64,000 nt of DNA from Novosphingobium resinovorum (GTDB lineage Bacteria; Pseudomonadota; Alphaproteobacteria; Sphingomonadales; Sphingomonadaceae). The translations under genes and the position numbers were made by a program. The DNA lies in NCBI RefSeq assembly GCF_001742225.1, contig NZ_CP017076.1, positions 868,001 through 932,000 of the forward strand, written 5' to 3'. Below are positions 1 to 9,197 of the stretch, in pieces. Each line of letters starts with the position of its first letter. Position 1 is the first letter of the stretch. Under the pieces are notes generated by a model. That model had not been told where the DNA came from. It saw only the letters and a list, made by a program, of their open reading frames with translations, and did no database searches.

Positions 1-172
1 CCGTTTCGATCTCGGCGCGCGCTATGTCGCAGTGATCGGCGAACACCCCGTCACCTTCCGTATGAGCGCCGAAAACATCGCCAATCGCCGCTACTGGTCA
101 TCGGCGTTCGGCGGCTATCTATTGCAGGGCTCGCCGCGCACCGTGAAGGCGTCGATGACTTTCGAATATTGA
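1..172 (+). CDS. TonB-dependent receptor, C-terminal end (partial)
   Basis: The frame enters at the left window edge (first full codon at base 2) and ends with TGA at 170-172. The visible 56 residues include 'SAENIANRRYW' and finish 'ASMTFEY'. Outer-membrane receptors of the siderophore type usually end this way, with a short amphipathic strand and a terminal aromatic residue. The N-terminus, plug and most of the barrel lie outside the window, so the substrate cannot be judged. A siderophore receptor is the best guess, because 'ENI(A/F)N(R/K)' followed by an aromatic is common near the end of that family. Confidence 0.7.
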   Translation, partial: RFDLGARYVAVIGEHPVTFRMSAENIANRRYWSSAFGGYLLQGSPRTVKASMTFEY

Positions 173-230
173 TGCCGGATCATCCCGCGCCGTACGGCGT
201 CGAACGGCGCGGGATGCCGACTGATCGCGC

Positions 231-242
231 GGGGGGGGGGGG
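231..242. repeat. poly-G tract, 12 bp
   Basis: Twelve consecutive G residues lie directly against the stop codon of the leftward ORF at 243-494. Such tracts slip easily during replication and sequencing. It is outside the open frame, so it would not switch that gene on or off. Confidence 0.9.
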
Positions 243-494
243 CTACTGAGCTGCCTGCCTCTCCGCATCGAGCCGCTCGACAAGTTTTTCGATCTCGCCG
301 GGATTGAGAACCCAGGTGCGGGTCTTGCGCCCTTCGCGAAACACGGGCCGCGTCAGCAGGATGCGCGGCTGCTCCTTGGCGAAAGGTTTGAAGAGAGAGA
401 AGTGCATCACGCATTCGAGCATCGATCCGATCACCGGCGTCTTGCCATCCAGATCGATCAGCGTTGCGGGCTGGTCCCAGGGAATGTTCATCAT
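243..494 (-). CDS. small conserved-looking hypothetical protein
   Basis: This is an 83-residue soluble protein with no signal peptide or membrane segment. It begins 'MMNIPWDQPATLIDLDGK' and has a basic centre ('REGRKTRTW') followed by a short amphipathic helix ending 'LVERLDAERQAAQ'. The regular, non-repetitive composition suggests a real gene. I do not recognise the family. It converges on the TonB receptor end, so it is a separate transcript. Confidence 0.5.
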   Translation of the reverse strand: MMNIPWDQPATLIDLDGKTPVIGSMLECVMHFSLFKPFAKEQPRILLTRPVFREGRKTRTWVLNPGEIEKLVERLDAERQAAQ

Positions 495-680
495 GGCGCG
501 CGACTATCGCGGGTTTGGACCAAGCTCAATGCCGCAAATGTGACGTTGCCGGTCGTCGGGATCCGCAAGGCTTTCGGCTCCGGCGCGCTGCACTGCTGGT
601 GGTCAGAAGTGGCCGGGTTGGTCTGAACACGTCAAGCGGTTGACACCTTTAATCAGCGGTCCAAGGCGCAGTGGCGTGAC

Positions 681-899
681 ATGTCGTGGCGTGAGCGCTT
701 GTTTTGCCGCAGCTACGGCGATCTCCGGTTGCTCGTCATCAATCGGCTAATCGCTTTGGAAATGTTGGCCTTCATCGTTACCGGAAATCAAGGTCAGCAC
801 TTTGCGCTGCTCGCTTTCATCGGCTTCGCACTATCGACTTTGATGTTGATGCTGATGATGAAACATCAGTCTGACATTGTCATACGCCCCGGCAGCTAA
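681..899 (+). CDS. possible small membrane protein
   Basis: This 72-residue ORF has two hydrophobic stretches (about residues 16-34 and 40-58). The second is rich in Leu and Met ('LSTLMLMLMMKH'). No convincing Shine-Dalgarno sequence precedes the ATG and I recognise no family. It may be a short inner-membrane protein or a chance frame. Confidence 0.3.
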   Translation: MSWRERLFCRSYGDLRLLVINRLIALEMLAFIVTGNQGQHFALLAFIGFALSTLMLMLMMKHQSDIVIRPGS

Positions 900-1054
900 C
901 CACCCCTTCCGGTCGTAAAGCGACGGCAAGCCGACGCCCAGAACCGGACGTTCTGGCACGCTTCTGTTCAAAAATGTTGTGCTGGAGAACGGACCTATTG
1001 CGGACACGGTGCTTCGTGGAGCGCGGCGTATGTCTGCTAAGTTATTGTATTGTT

Positions 1055-1099
1055 TGGTTGCGGGGGTAGGATTTGAACCTACGACCTTCAGGTTATGAG
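1055..1099 (-). other. 3' fragment of initiator tRNA-Met (candidate att site)
   Basis: Read on the minus strand, this 45-bp piece holds the anticodon loop CTCATAACC (anticodon CAT, 1095-1097), the 3' anticodon strand, a standard T arm (GGTTCAAATCC) and the acceptor end CCCCGCAACCA. That matches the 3' half of bacterial initiator tRNA-fMet. The 5' half is missing: at 1100 the sequence departs from tRNA sequence. A tRNA 3' half with its CCA end is the usual scar left at one edge of an element integrated by a tyrosine recombinase. By geometry the inserted DNA should lie to the right. No gene is visible in 1100-1366. Confidence 0.8.
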
Positions 1100-1366
1100 A
1101 AGGAACGCCTAGCAATAAAAGATTGAAATTATAAAGTTATTTAATAACTTTTGCGTTATGTGTTAGTACTTGTGCTAAATCAAGGGTCTCGCTGCAGGTC
1201 CTCTTTTTGTTTGCTTAGCCGGTGGATCCAGTTCGGAGCCTTCGCCATGGTAATGAACCCACCCCCCGGCTGCTGCATCAGCACGGCTGCTATCAAAACG
1301 AATCATATCCTTGCGCCAAATGCTGGGGCACGTCGGCAATCGACCTCATCCGTTTTGCGGCGCCTA

Positions 1367-2362
1367 TCATCGGAAGCCAGTCGGTAAAGGTCTGTACCTA
1401 CTGACCGCTCCGACCGGTAGAACGCAGGAAGTCAGAGTGCGCGGGCCTGCCGAAGCAGTTCGATCGCGGCTTCCCGCGTAACAATCCCCGTATAGCGAGC
1501 AATGTTGCCACAGAACCCGCCCTTCTCGTTCAACCTGGACTACCAGCGGTACGGCATCCACAGAGCTGTCAGCGTGCGTCACGCTGGCTTCCGCAGAGAT
1601 TTTGACCCTGTTCTTACACATGGTAGCTAGGCCGCTCTTGCCCATACACCGTAATACGGTGGAGCTGGAGATAAGTCGCAAAGTAACGGTAGCCCTGTCG
1701 CCGGACGTATCTCTCTGGGGACCTGTGAGATTCACATCGCCGCTGTCGAGCAAGCCATTTGCGTTGGTGTCGAAGGCGGCAAGCCCTTCAAGGTCGGTCT
1801 TCGCTCCCTGCTTGTCGGAGACGAACGAGATTTCCTTGATGTCATCGATCTCGCCATTGCTATTGCGGTCGAGGGCAAGAAACGCATCGTCGGCTTCGAT
1901 CCACCCCGCCCTGTCGGCGACCCCGTCCCCGTTCATGTCGAAACGGGTCAGGCTGTCAGCCAGCGCAACGAGCGATTTTTCGTCGTTGTCGAAGTCGAGG
2001 ACGATGGGGGTGGCAACGCCGCTGGGCTGAGTAGTCTGCTCCGGTTCTTCCGACGGTATCACGTTGCTGCTAGACTGGCCCTCTTCAGGTTCACCCGCTG
2101 GATCGGCGTCGCCGGCCGAATTTGAAACACCGCCGCCCTGATTATTGGTAGCCGGCTCCGATGGGGAATTCGCCGGGGTCTCACCCTGGTTTAAAGGGAC
2201 GTCAGTATCCGAAGCAGATGCTTCTTCCTCGCTATCTGCGACCGGATCGTACGAAAGGCTAACATCAGCGAGATCACGCGATGTTCCATCGGCCAGCAGA
2301 TAGTCCGACGTTGCCGTCACGACGTTACCGGTATCCTCAAGGCTGTGACCGGTTTCGTTCAT
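1367..2362 (-). pseudogene. calcium-binding (EF-hand-like) repeat protein, decayed
   Basis: From an ATG at 2362 the frame encodes a low-complexity acidic region rich in Glu, Ser, Pro and Thr, roughly 100 residues long. Then come Asp-rich calcium-binding segments: 'LDFDNDEKS', 'FDMNGDGVADRAGWI', 'LALDRNSNGEIDDIKEI' and 'FDTNANGLLDSGDV'. This module occurs near the C-terminus of large secreted RTX/VCBS-type proteins. After about residue 235 the predicted sequence turns Cys- and Arg-rich and no longer resembles the family, which suggests a frameshift or a fused unrelated tail. It may be a remnant of a larger secreted protein. The exact break point is not visible. Confidence 0.5.
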
Positions 2363-3093
2363 GGTCCTAGAGCTCGAAAACCAATAGCCTGCGGACGTGC
2401 GCGCACAAAATGGCCGCTGATTGCCGGAAATGGCCGTAAAAAGGTATGGGCACGTCAGCCTAGATTTGCAGCGATCATGGAATTCAGGAGGTCTCCAATC
2501 AAATCTCAGATTCGATTTGAGGCGCAAATCACTTGGCTGCGCGTCATTCCGCTTCCGATTCGGAAAGGGTCTCTATCCATCTATCGAGCGGGCCATCATT
2601 TCTCGGCGCGAACTGCAGACCAACGTCTATCCGGCAGTTGACGGTCCCGCGCTCGGGTCGTTGAAAATGCATGCTCTTCGCGAGCCAGCAATTGGTCAAT
2701 GTCTGCCTCAAATTCGAAGGCGTGGATTGGGACTAACTTGGCTGTCTGGTGTTGAATACTGACTTATTTATTCCGGACATACCAAGATCGCAAACGAGCC
2801 GTCCGCGGAGCGAGTGTACCGACACTTTTCTAGCCCCGATTGCGCCATTTTTTACGCCGGTGGCCATATAAAATCGAAGCGACCATCGTAGTAATGGCAG
2901 CGCATGTGGGCAAGGTCAGCCTCCCAATGCGATTGCAGTATAGAAAGATTCATCGCTCCGGGGCGACGCATTCTTCACGAAGGTTGCAAGGCATTCCGCG
3001 ATTTTATGAAGGCGGGGCCAGTGCCCGGCTAGCCCCAAGATGCCATGTTTTCCATATCGTTCAATGGCGGCAACCGCGCCGTGAATGCATGCA
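2363..3093. other. 731-bp region without a supported gene
   Basis: Short frames exist on both strands, but none shows domain-like composition or a good ribosome-binding site. An imperfect inverted repeat (CAAATC/GATTTG pairs) lies near 2500-2530. The region ends at the left end of the IS481 element. Confidence 0.5.
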
Positions 3094-4053
3094 CTAGGTG
3101 TTTAGTCCCGGCATTTGGTGGATCGGGTTGACGATGAACCGTTCTGGCTCTGCCGTCCAGATTTTGACGATGTATTCGTAGGGTGTGAGACCGCTCAGCG
3201 TCTTGAGCCGGCCGGCAAAGTTGTAGGCGGCCATGAATTCGGCAAGATGCGTCCGAAGTTGGTCGTGGCTCTCGTAGTGGAAGCGCTTGACGGTCGCTTC
3301 CTTGATGGTCCGGTTCATCCGCTCGAACTGACCGTTCGTCCACGGGTGGTTCGGTTTGGTGAGCCGGTGCTCGATGCCGTTTGCGTCGCAGATTATGTCG
3401 AAGCGCATTTGGCGTGACCATGTGGTGTTCCGGTTGCGCGGCTGCTCGGAGAACTGGATGCCATTATCGGTCAGGATCGTGTGGATCCGGTACGGCACGG
3501 CTTTTAGCAGGTGTTCCAGGAACTCCCATGCTGTTCGCCGATCAGCCTTGTCGACCAGTTGTGTGACCGCGAACTTGCTGGTGCGGTCGATACCAACGAA
3601 CAGATACAGCTTGCCTTCGGCAGTCTTCACCTCGGCGATATCGATGTGGAAGAAGCCAATGGGATAGCGCTTGAAGCGCTGGCGCTTCGGCTTGTCGCCC
3701 TCAACGTCCGGCAAGCGGGAGATGCCGTGCCGCTGAAGGCAGCGGTGCAAAGCTGACCGTGTCAGATGCGGGATCGACGGCTGCAACGCGTAGAGGCAGT
3801 CGTCCAGGGGTAGCAGGGTGTGACGTCGGAACGCGACAACCATCGCCTCCTCGGCTTCTGTCAGGGTCGTCGAATGAGGGGCCTTCGGCCCGGTCTTCAG
3901 GTCCTCGACCGTCGCTCGCTTCCGCCACTTTGCCACCGTCTTGGGATTGATCCCCAACTCCCGGCTCAGCGTCGCGAGCGAAGCTTGCGATCGCTGTACT
4001 GCTGCTCGGACGGCGTGCGTGGTCGTGGCGCTCCCCTGACGAACCTGTCCCAT
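3094..4053 (-). CDS. IS481-family DDE transposase
   Basis: The protein has 319 residues from the ATG at 4053. An upstream in-frame ATG at 4068 is also possible. The N-terminus carries a helix-turn-helix ('LATLSRELGINPKTVAKWRKR') followed by an rve-fold integrase core. The core has the catalytic Asp in 'FHIDIAEV', a second Asp in 'TILTDNG' and the Glu in 'NGQFERMNRTIKEA'. No frameshift is seen, so the transposase is probably active. Its TAG stop lies at 3094-3096, inside the flanking CTAG target duplication, so the target site supplies the stop codon. Confidence 0.9.
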   Translation of the reverse strand: MGQVRQGSATTTHAVRAAVQRSQASLATLSRELGINPKTVAKWRKRATVEDLKTGPKAPHSTTLTEAEEAMVVAFRRHTLLPLDDCLYALQPSIPHLTRSALHRCLQRHGISRLPDVEGDKPKRQRFKRYPIGFFHIDIAEVKTAEGKLYLFVGIDRTSKFAVTQLVDKADRRTAWEFLEHLLKAVPYRIHTILTDNGIQFSEQPRNRNTTWSRQMRFDIICDANGIEHRLTKPNHPWTNGQFERMNRTIKEATVKRFHYESHDQLRTHLAEFMAAYNFAGRLKTLSGLTPYEYIVKIWTAEPERFIVNPIHQMPGLNT

Positions 4054-4110
4054 AAAGCTTCCTTCCATTCCAACGAAAGGATCGCACCATCAAACCATGG
4101 GATCAAACAC
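3098..4110 (-). mobile_element. IS481-family insertion sequence, complete
   Basis: The element is 1013 bp long. Its ends share the inverted repeat GTGTTT(A/G)..TCCC: GTGTTTAGTCCC at the left and GTGTTTGATCCC read inward from the right. The 4-bp sequence CTAG flanks both sides (3094-3097 and 4111-4114). IS481 elements are known to prefer and duplicate CTAG-containing targets, so this looks like a clean, possibly recent insertion. It holds one intact transposase gene. Confidence 0.85.
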
Positions 4111-4328
4111 CTAGTAGATGCGCGCGTTCCGCTCCGGTCAGTTGGCTGCTTATGCCGACCTGATAGCCATTGCGGCTATGCTCCTTACGAGCGGTACCAG
4201 TCCATGTCATGATCCATTCCATCTCTTTGCAAAGGCGGCTGGATCACAACATACTAGTATAGTTCAACAACTTTCACATCGGGTTCTTATGCCGCCGACC
4301 ATCGCGAGGGCGGCTGCCGCCTCAGGAC

Positions 4329-4362
4329 AAAAGGTAGGACAGCACCATCGCCGTCCCACCTT
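4329..4362 (-). terminator. candidate terminator of the TonB receptor gene
   Basis: Read leftward, AAGGTGGGAC is followed by a 12-nt loop and GTCCTACCTTTT, a 10-bp stem with one G-T pair and a short T run. It lies 54 bp past the receptor stop codon. Apart from this hairpin, 4115-4415 shows no gene. Confidence 0.55.
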
Positions 4363-4415
4363 GCGTGCGTGAAGGAAGAGCCGGATGCGCTCAGCCCTTC
4401 CCCGAATTTATGCGA

Positions 4416-7151
4416 TCAGTACTTCACGCGAATGCTGGCACCGTAAAACTTGTCGTCGATGCGGATGTCGTGCGGGAAGGCAGGTGTGTCGAAGTAGCTG
4501 TAATACTTGCCGCCATTCACGTTCACGCCATCGAAAGTGACAGTGATGTTCGGGGTCACGTCGTAGCCAATTGAGAAGTCGAGGCGTCCATTGGCCTTGA
4601 CCTTGTTGAACTGCACCGCGTCCGCCGAACCGGTCAACGTGCCCGCACCGAACGCCGTCTCGTTATAGCCCGAGCGCCAGGTGTAGACCACACGCGCGGT
4701 GATGCCGTACTTCTCGTAAAGCGCTCCAGCGGTGTAGCTGTACTTCGAGACGCCGAGCAGTTGCTGCCCTTCGAGCAGATCGCCCTTGGTCGTCACCTTG
4801 CTGTCTGCATACGTGAAGGTGCCCATGAGACCGAAGCCATCGAACCCTTCCGGCAGGAAGTCGAGGAAGAACTGACCTGCAGCCTCGATGCCCTTGAGTT
4901 CCGAGGAGCCCAGATTGCGCGGCTGGGTGATCTGGTAGGTCTGGCCGTCGATCACCTGGATCGAGGTGTCCGGAGCCACGCGGTCCTTCAGCTTGCGCAT
5001 GTAGCCGGCCAGCGAGACGTAGCTGGAGCGGCCGAAGTAGTATTCCGCCGTCACGTCGAAGTTGTCGGACTGCTGGGCCTTGAGGTCCGGGTTGCCGCCC
5101 GCGCCTGCCAGAATGACGTTCGGATTGCCGCCCGGCGCCGCCAGCGACAGGCCGGGGTTGAGATCGCCGAAGGTCGGACGCGACACGGTCTTGGCATACG
5201 TCGCGCGGAATTGCAGCTGGTCGGTCGCCTTGAAGCGAAGGCTGGCGTTGGGCAGGACGTAGATGTCGGTGGTGTCACGGTTGATCGGCACGAACAGGTC
5301 GCCGCCGCCGGGGGCACCGCCGATTACGCGCGAGGTGCCGTCGATCATGCGGCTGGTGCTGACCACGCGCACGCCGACGAGGCCGTCGATCGCCGAAACA
5401 TCACCGATGTCGAGCTGGTACTTGCCCTGAACGTAAGCCGCGAAGGTCTTTTCCGCCGCATCGTAGTTGCGCGTCGGATCCCAGTCGGGGTCGCCGGCTG
5501 GGGCGCCGTAAAGCGCGCGCAGTTCATCGGTGTTATTGAGCAGATAGCTCGCGTTAGGCGTGTACCAGTGCTCCCCGCCATTGATGTAGGGGATCGAATC
5601 CGGCGAACGAACCATGAAGTCGGAAGGCAGGCCAACCGAATCCACCAGCGTCGCGCGGTTTGCACCCGGGAAGCCCGGACCACCGGCGACGGCGCGGAAC
5701 GAACCCTGACGGTCGCTGTAGCGCGCGCCGAACTGCATCTGGCGCAGGAAGCTGCTATCGATGTCGAATGCGGTGTCCAGCTTGAAGGAGTACTGGCGGC
5801 TGTTGGACTTGTTGAGATCCTGGAACAGCGTGTTCGCGAAGACGAAGCCGTCCGCGCTGCCGAGCGGGTTGCCCTGCATCACCGTGCTGCCGTGGCCGTT
5901 GTCGTCCACCACCACGTCGACGGCGGCATTGCGCTTGGCGACGTCGACGATGATCGCGCGGTTGGAGTTCTTCGACTGGATGTAGCTGGCGTCGAAGACG
6001 ACGTGGATCGTATCGGTGTTCCACTTCGCGCCGCCGCCCAGCACGTACTGGTCAGTGCGCTGACGCTTGGCCTGGGTGCTGGTCAGCGCATCCACGCCGT
6101 TGAAGGTGGCCGACTTGGCGATGCACAGGTTCTGGACCGGATCGTTGCCGCCGCCCAGGAACCCGTCACCCTTGACCGGAGCCGAGAAGCAGTCGTCGCC
6201 TGCGACACCGTTGCTGATGCTGTTGCCCGCGAACAGGTCGGCGAAGATGAAGTTGGTTGCGAAGGTCGAACGGTAGCCGCTGTACATGCCATCCAGGTAC
6301 AGTTCGAGTTCCGGGGTCACTTCCCACTGCAGCGCTGCGTTGACCTGCGGGCGGCTGTTGTGGCCGGTGTCGGTGGTGCCGCCAACGCAGGTCGGCAGGA
6401 CCAGGTTCGGGGCGCCCGCCGGGCCATTGTTGGTCGAGCGCGGATCGCAGTTGAAGGAGACCGGACGGCTGAAGTTGTTGCGCGCATAGGACACGTCGAT
6501 CAGCGCGCCCAGACGGCCCTCGCCCACGTCCCAGGTGTTGGCGATGAGCAGGCCGGCGGTGTAGCTCGTCTTGTCCGAAACGCGGCCGTTGTAGACTCGG
6601 CCGTTCGCGGCGATGGTCAGGCCCTTGTCGAAGTTGAAGGGCTTCTGCAGCTTCATGTCGATGACGCCGGCAACGCCACCTTCGACGAGGTTGGCGGAGT
6701 TCGACTTGTAGACGTCGATGCCGCCGATGGCTTCTGCAGGAAGATCCTGGAACGAGAAACCGCGACCGACGCCGGTGAAGATCTCACGTCCGTCCAAAGT
6801 GGTCAGAATGTCGCCCAGACCGCGCACGATAGGGCTCTGAATTTCGTTGTTGAACCCGTTGACGACCTGGACGCCAGCAACGCGCTGCAGCGCGGAGGCG
6901 ACCGAGGTGTCGGGCAGCTTGCCGATGTCCTCGGCGACGATCGAATCGACCACGAGGTCAGAGTTCTTCTTGACGTTGCGCGCGGCTTCCAGGCTGGCGC
7001 GCTGGCCGGTGACGACGATCTCGTTGCCGATGTCTTGGGCTACGGTGGGCGCGGCGGCGTCCTGTGCGTCCTGCGCATGGGCCAGCGGCGCCCAGGCCAG
7101 CATGGCCAGGACCGACGACGTCAGGACAAGCGAATAGGCTTTGCGATTCAT
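4416..7151 (-). CDS. TonB-dependent outer-membrane receptor, probably for a galactoside
   Basis: The protein has 911 residues. It starts with a signal peptide (residues 1-26, cleavage after 'LAHA') and a TonB-box-like 'EIVVTGQR' (44-51). The plug domain begins near residue 77 ('KLPDTSVASALQRVAGVQV'), and a long barrel ends 'YGASIRVKY'. The family imports large or scarce ligands across the outer membrane using TonB energy. A GGAGGGAGG ribosome-binding site sits 5 bp before the ATG. The gene is divergent from the dehydratase operon and shares its control region, so the ligand is probably a galactose-containing oligosaccharide released by the secreted glycosidases nearby. That substrate is inferred from context only. 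Length and architecture match carbohydrate receptors of sphingomonads and Caulobacter. Confidence 0.9.
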   Translation of the reverse strand: MNRKAYSLVLTSSVLAMLAWAPLAHAQDAQDAAAPTVAQDIGNEIVVTGQRASLEAARNVKKNSDLVVDSIVAEDIGKLPDTSVASALQRVAGVQVVNGFNNEIQSPIVRGLGDILTTLDGREIFTGVGRGFSFQDLPAEAIGGIDVYKSNSANLVEGGVAGVIDMKLQKPFNFDKGLTIAANGRVYNGRVSDKTSYTAGLLIANTWDVGEGRLGALIDVSYARNNFSRPVSFNCDPRSTNNGPAGAPNLVLPTCVGGTTDTGHNSRPQVNAALQWEVTPELELYLDGMYSGYRSTFATNFIFADLFAGNSISNGVAGDDCFSAPVKGDGFLGGGNDPVQNLCIAKSATFNGVDALTSTQAKRQRTDQYVLGGGAKWNTDTIHVVFDASYIQSKNSNRAIIVDVAKRNAAVDVVVDDNGHGSTVMQGNPLGSADGFVFANTLFQDLNKSNSRQYSFKLDTAFDIDSSFLRQMQFGARYSDRQGSFRAVAGGPGFPGANRATLVDSVGLPSDFMVRSPDSIPYINGGEHWYTPNASYLLNNTDELRALYGAPAGDPDWDPTRNYDAAEKTFAAYVQGKYQLDIGDVSAIDGLVGVRVVSTSRMIDGTSRVIGGAPGGGDLFVPINRDTTDIYVLPNASLRFKATDQLQFRATYAKTVSRPTFGDLNPGLSLAAPGGNPNVILAGAGGNPDLKAQQSDNFDVTAEYYFGRSSYVSLAGYMRKLKDRVAPDTSIQVIDGQTYQITQPRNLGSSELKGIEAAGQFFLDFLPEGFDGFGLMGTFTYADSKVTTKGDLLEGQQLLGVSKYSYTAGALYEKYGITARVVYTWRSGYNETAFGAGTLTGSADAVQFNKVKANGRLDFSIGYDVTPNITVTFDGVNVNGGKYYSYFDTPAFPHDIRIDDKFYGASIRVKY

Positions 7152-7236
7152 TAGTGCCTCCCTCCAGAAACAGTCGACCCGTTGATCAGGTCTTCCCGGC
7201 GCTCATAGCTTTCCACTTCTGCTCAGACAAGACCGA

Positions 7237-7250
7237 TTTGTCGTATAAAT
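7237..7250 (+). promoter_or_regulatory. candidate GntR-type operator, copy 1
   Basis: TTTGTCGTATAAAT lies between the divergent TonB receptor and dehydratase genes. Related sequences occur at 17365-17376, 18581-18594 and 19491-19503, always in the control regions of this locus. It is proposed as the binding site of the FadR-type regulator at 18691. It also contains a TATAAT-like stretch, so part of it could be a -10 box. Confidence 0.45.
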
Positions 7251-7253
7251 AGG

Positions 7254-9197
7254 TTGCCACTAAAAAAACGTGATGGTAGCCGCTCGTCAAAGCCACCCGG
7301 TAGGGTGGGCCGCGCGTTGCGGCCTTGTTGGAAACAAGCGATCTCTAGGGAGGCCGACATCTCTTTCGCCAACGACACCGCCACGCACGCTGGCAACACC
7401 ACCGGCTCCGCGCCCCGCCCGGCCCTGCGTTCGCGCGCGTGGTTCGACAATCGCGACAATCCGGACATGACCGCGCTCTATCTTGAGCGCTATCTGAATT
7501 ACGGGCTGTCGATAGAGGAGATGCAGTCGGATCGCCCGATCATCGGCATCGCGCAGTCGGGCAGCGATCTGGTTCCCTGCAACCGCCACCACATCGTCCT
7601 GGCCGAGCGCGTCAAGGAAGGCATCCGCGATGCAGGCGGCATCCCGATCGAGTTTCCGACGCATCCGCTGCAGGAAACCGGCAAGCGCCCGACGGCCGGC
7701 CTTGACCGCAACCTGGCGTATATCAGCCTCGTCGAAGTGCTTTATGGCTACCCGCTCGACGGCGTGGTGTTGACGGTCGGCTGCGACAAGACGACGCCGT
7801 CCGCGCTGATGGCCGCCGCCACGGTCAACATCCCCGCCATCGCCCTGTCGGTCGGCCCGATGCTCAACGGCTGGCACGAGGGAGAGCGCACAGGCGCCGG
7901 TACGATCGTGTGGAAGGCGCGCGAACTGCTGGCCAAGGGCGAACTCGATTATCCGGGGTTCCTCAAGCTGGTCGCTTCGGGATCGCCGTCCACCGGCTTC
8001 TGCAACACGATGGGCACTGCAACAACGATGAACTCGCTGTGCGAGGCGCTCGGCATGTCACTGCCCGGCTCCGCGGCGATTCCCGCCCCTTACCGCGACC
8101 GTCAGGAATGCGCCTGGGAAACGGGCCGCCGCATCGTCGAGATGGTGCAGGCCGATCGCAAGCCTTCCGACATTATGACGCGCGCGGCGTTCCTGAATGC
8201 GATTCGCGTGAACTCGGCCATCGGCGGTTCCACCAACGCGCCGATCCACCTCAACGCCATCGCGCGCCACATGGGCGTGGACCTGACGCTTGAGGACTGG
8301 GAAAGCCACGGCACCGATGTGCCGCTGCTCGTCAATCTCCAGCCCGCCGGCGAATATCTGGGCGAGGACTACTATCGTGCGGGCGGCGTCCCCGCCGTCA
8401 TCGGCGAACTGGCTAAAGCCGGTCTGATCGACGGCGACGTGCTGACCGCGAACGGCCGCACTCTGGCGGAGAACCAGGTCGGCGCCCGCATCCATGACGA
8501 CAAGGTGATCCGTCCCTTCGAACGTCCGCTGAAGGAGGCTGCGGGCCTCACCGTGCTCAGCGGCAACCTGTTCGATGGCGCGGTGATGAAGCTGTCGGTG
8601 ATCTCCGAGGAGTTTCGCGGTCGCTACCTTTCCGACCCGGCGAACCCCGATGCCTTCGAGGGCCGCGTGGTCGTTTTCGACGGGCCTGAAGACTATCATC
8701 ACCGCATCGACGACCCCGAACTCGCCATCGACGAGAACACCATTCTCGTGATCCGGGGCGCCGGGCCGGTCGGCTATCCGGGCGGCGCCGAAGTGGTGAA
8801 CATGCGCCCGCCCGCCGCGCTCATCCGCGCGGGCGTCCACGCCCTTCCCTGCATCGGCGACGGACGGCAATCGGGCACGTCGGGCAGCCCGTCCATCCTC
8901 AACGCCTCGCCCGAGGCGGCGGTCGGAGGCGGGCTGGCGCTGCTGCGCACCGGCGACCGCGTGCGCATCGACCTGGGCGCGCGCAGCGCCGACATGCTGG
9001 TGGACGATGCCGAGCTTGCCCGCCGCCGCGAGGATCTCGCCGCGATCGAACAGAGCGTCACCCCCGGCTCGCAAACGCCATGGCAGGAAATCCAGCGCGA
9101 TCTGGTAGGCCAGTTCGCGACTGGCGCGGTGATAGAATCCGCGGTCAAGTACCAGCGTATCGCCCAGACGAAGGGCCTGCCGCGGGACAGCCATTGA
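7254..9197 (+). CDS. IlvD/Edd-family sugar-acid dehydratase, probably D-galactonate dehydratase
   Basis: This enzyme removes water from an aldonic acid to give the 2-keto-3-deoxy acid, using an iron-sulfur cluster. The three family cysteines are visible in 'VPCNRHH', 'VGCDKTTPS' and 'GFCNTMGTA'. The sequence is close in kind to Caulobacter xylonate dehydratase XylD ('WFDN', 'MTALYLER', 'GDGRQSGT'). The partner kinase and aldolase handle six-carbon acids, so galactonate is the likely substrate; arabinonate or xylonate are alternatives. The start is uncertain. The coordinates give the longest frame (TTG). A strong AGGGAGG at 7347-7353 precedes only an in-frame ATC at 7359, and the first ATG (7464) falls inside conserved sequence. 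The stop overlaps the next start by one base. Confidence 0.85.
   Translation: MPLKKRDGSRSSKPPGRVGRALRPCWKQAISREADISFANDTATHAGNTTGSAPRPALRSRAWFDNRDNPDMTALYLERYLNYGLSIEEMQSDRPIIGIAQSGSDLVPCNRHHIVLAERVKEGIRDAGGIPIEFPTHPLQETGKRPTAGLDRNLAYISLVEVLYGYPLDGVVLTVGCDKTTPSALMAAATVNIPAIALSVGPMLNGWHEGERTGAGTIVWKARELLAKGELDYPGFLKLVASGSPSTGFCNTMGTATTMNSLCEALGMSLPGSAAIPAPYRDRQECAWETGRRIVEMVQADRKPSDIMTRAAFLNAIRVNSAIGGSTNAPIHLNAIARHMGVDLTLEDWESHGTDVPLLVNLQPAGEYLGEDYYRAGGVPAVIGELAKAGLIDGDVLTANGRTLAENQVGARIHDDKVIRPFERPLKEAAGLTVLSGNLFDGAVMKLSVISEEFRGRYLSDPANPDAFEGRVVVFDGPEDYHHRIDDPELAIDENTILVIRGAGPVGYPGGAEVVNMRPPAALIRAGVHALPCIGDGRQSGTSGSPSILNASPEAAVGGGLALLRTGDRVRIDLGARSADMLVDDAELARRREDLAAIEQSVTPGSQTPWQEIQRDLVGQFATGAVIESAVKYQRIAQTKGLPRDSH

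Noticed and set aside
4761..7154. A 797-residue open frame antisense to the TonB receptor gene
   Set aside because: It is a GC-rich shadow: composition is Ala/Arg/Val-heavy with no domain, and the opposite strand encodes a clear receptor with signal peptide and plug.
7254..9197. Dihydroxy-acid dehydratase (IlvD) of branched-chain amino acid synthesis
   Set aside because: The sequence follows the sugar-acid dehydratase branch, and the neighbours are sugar genes.
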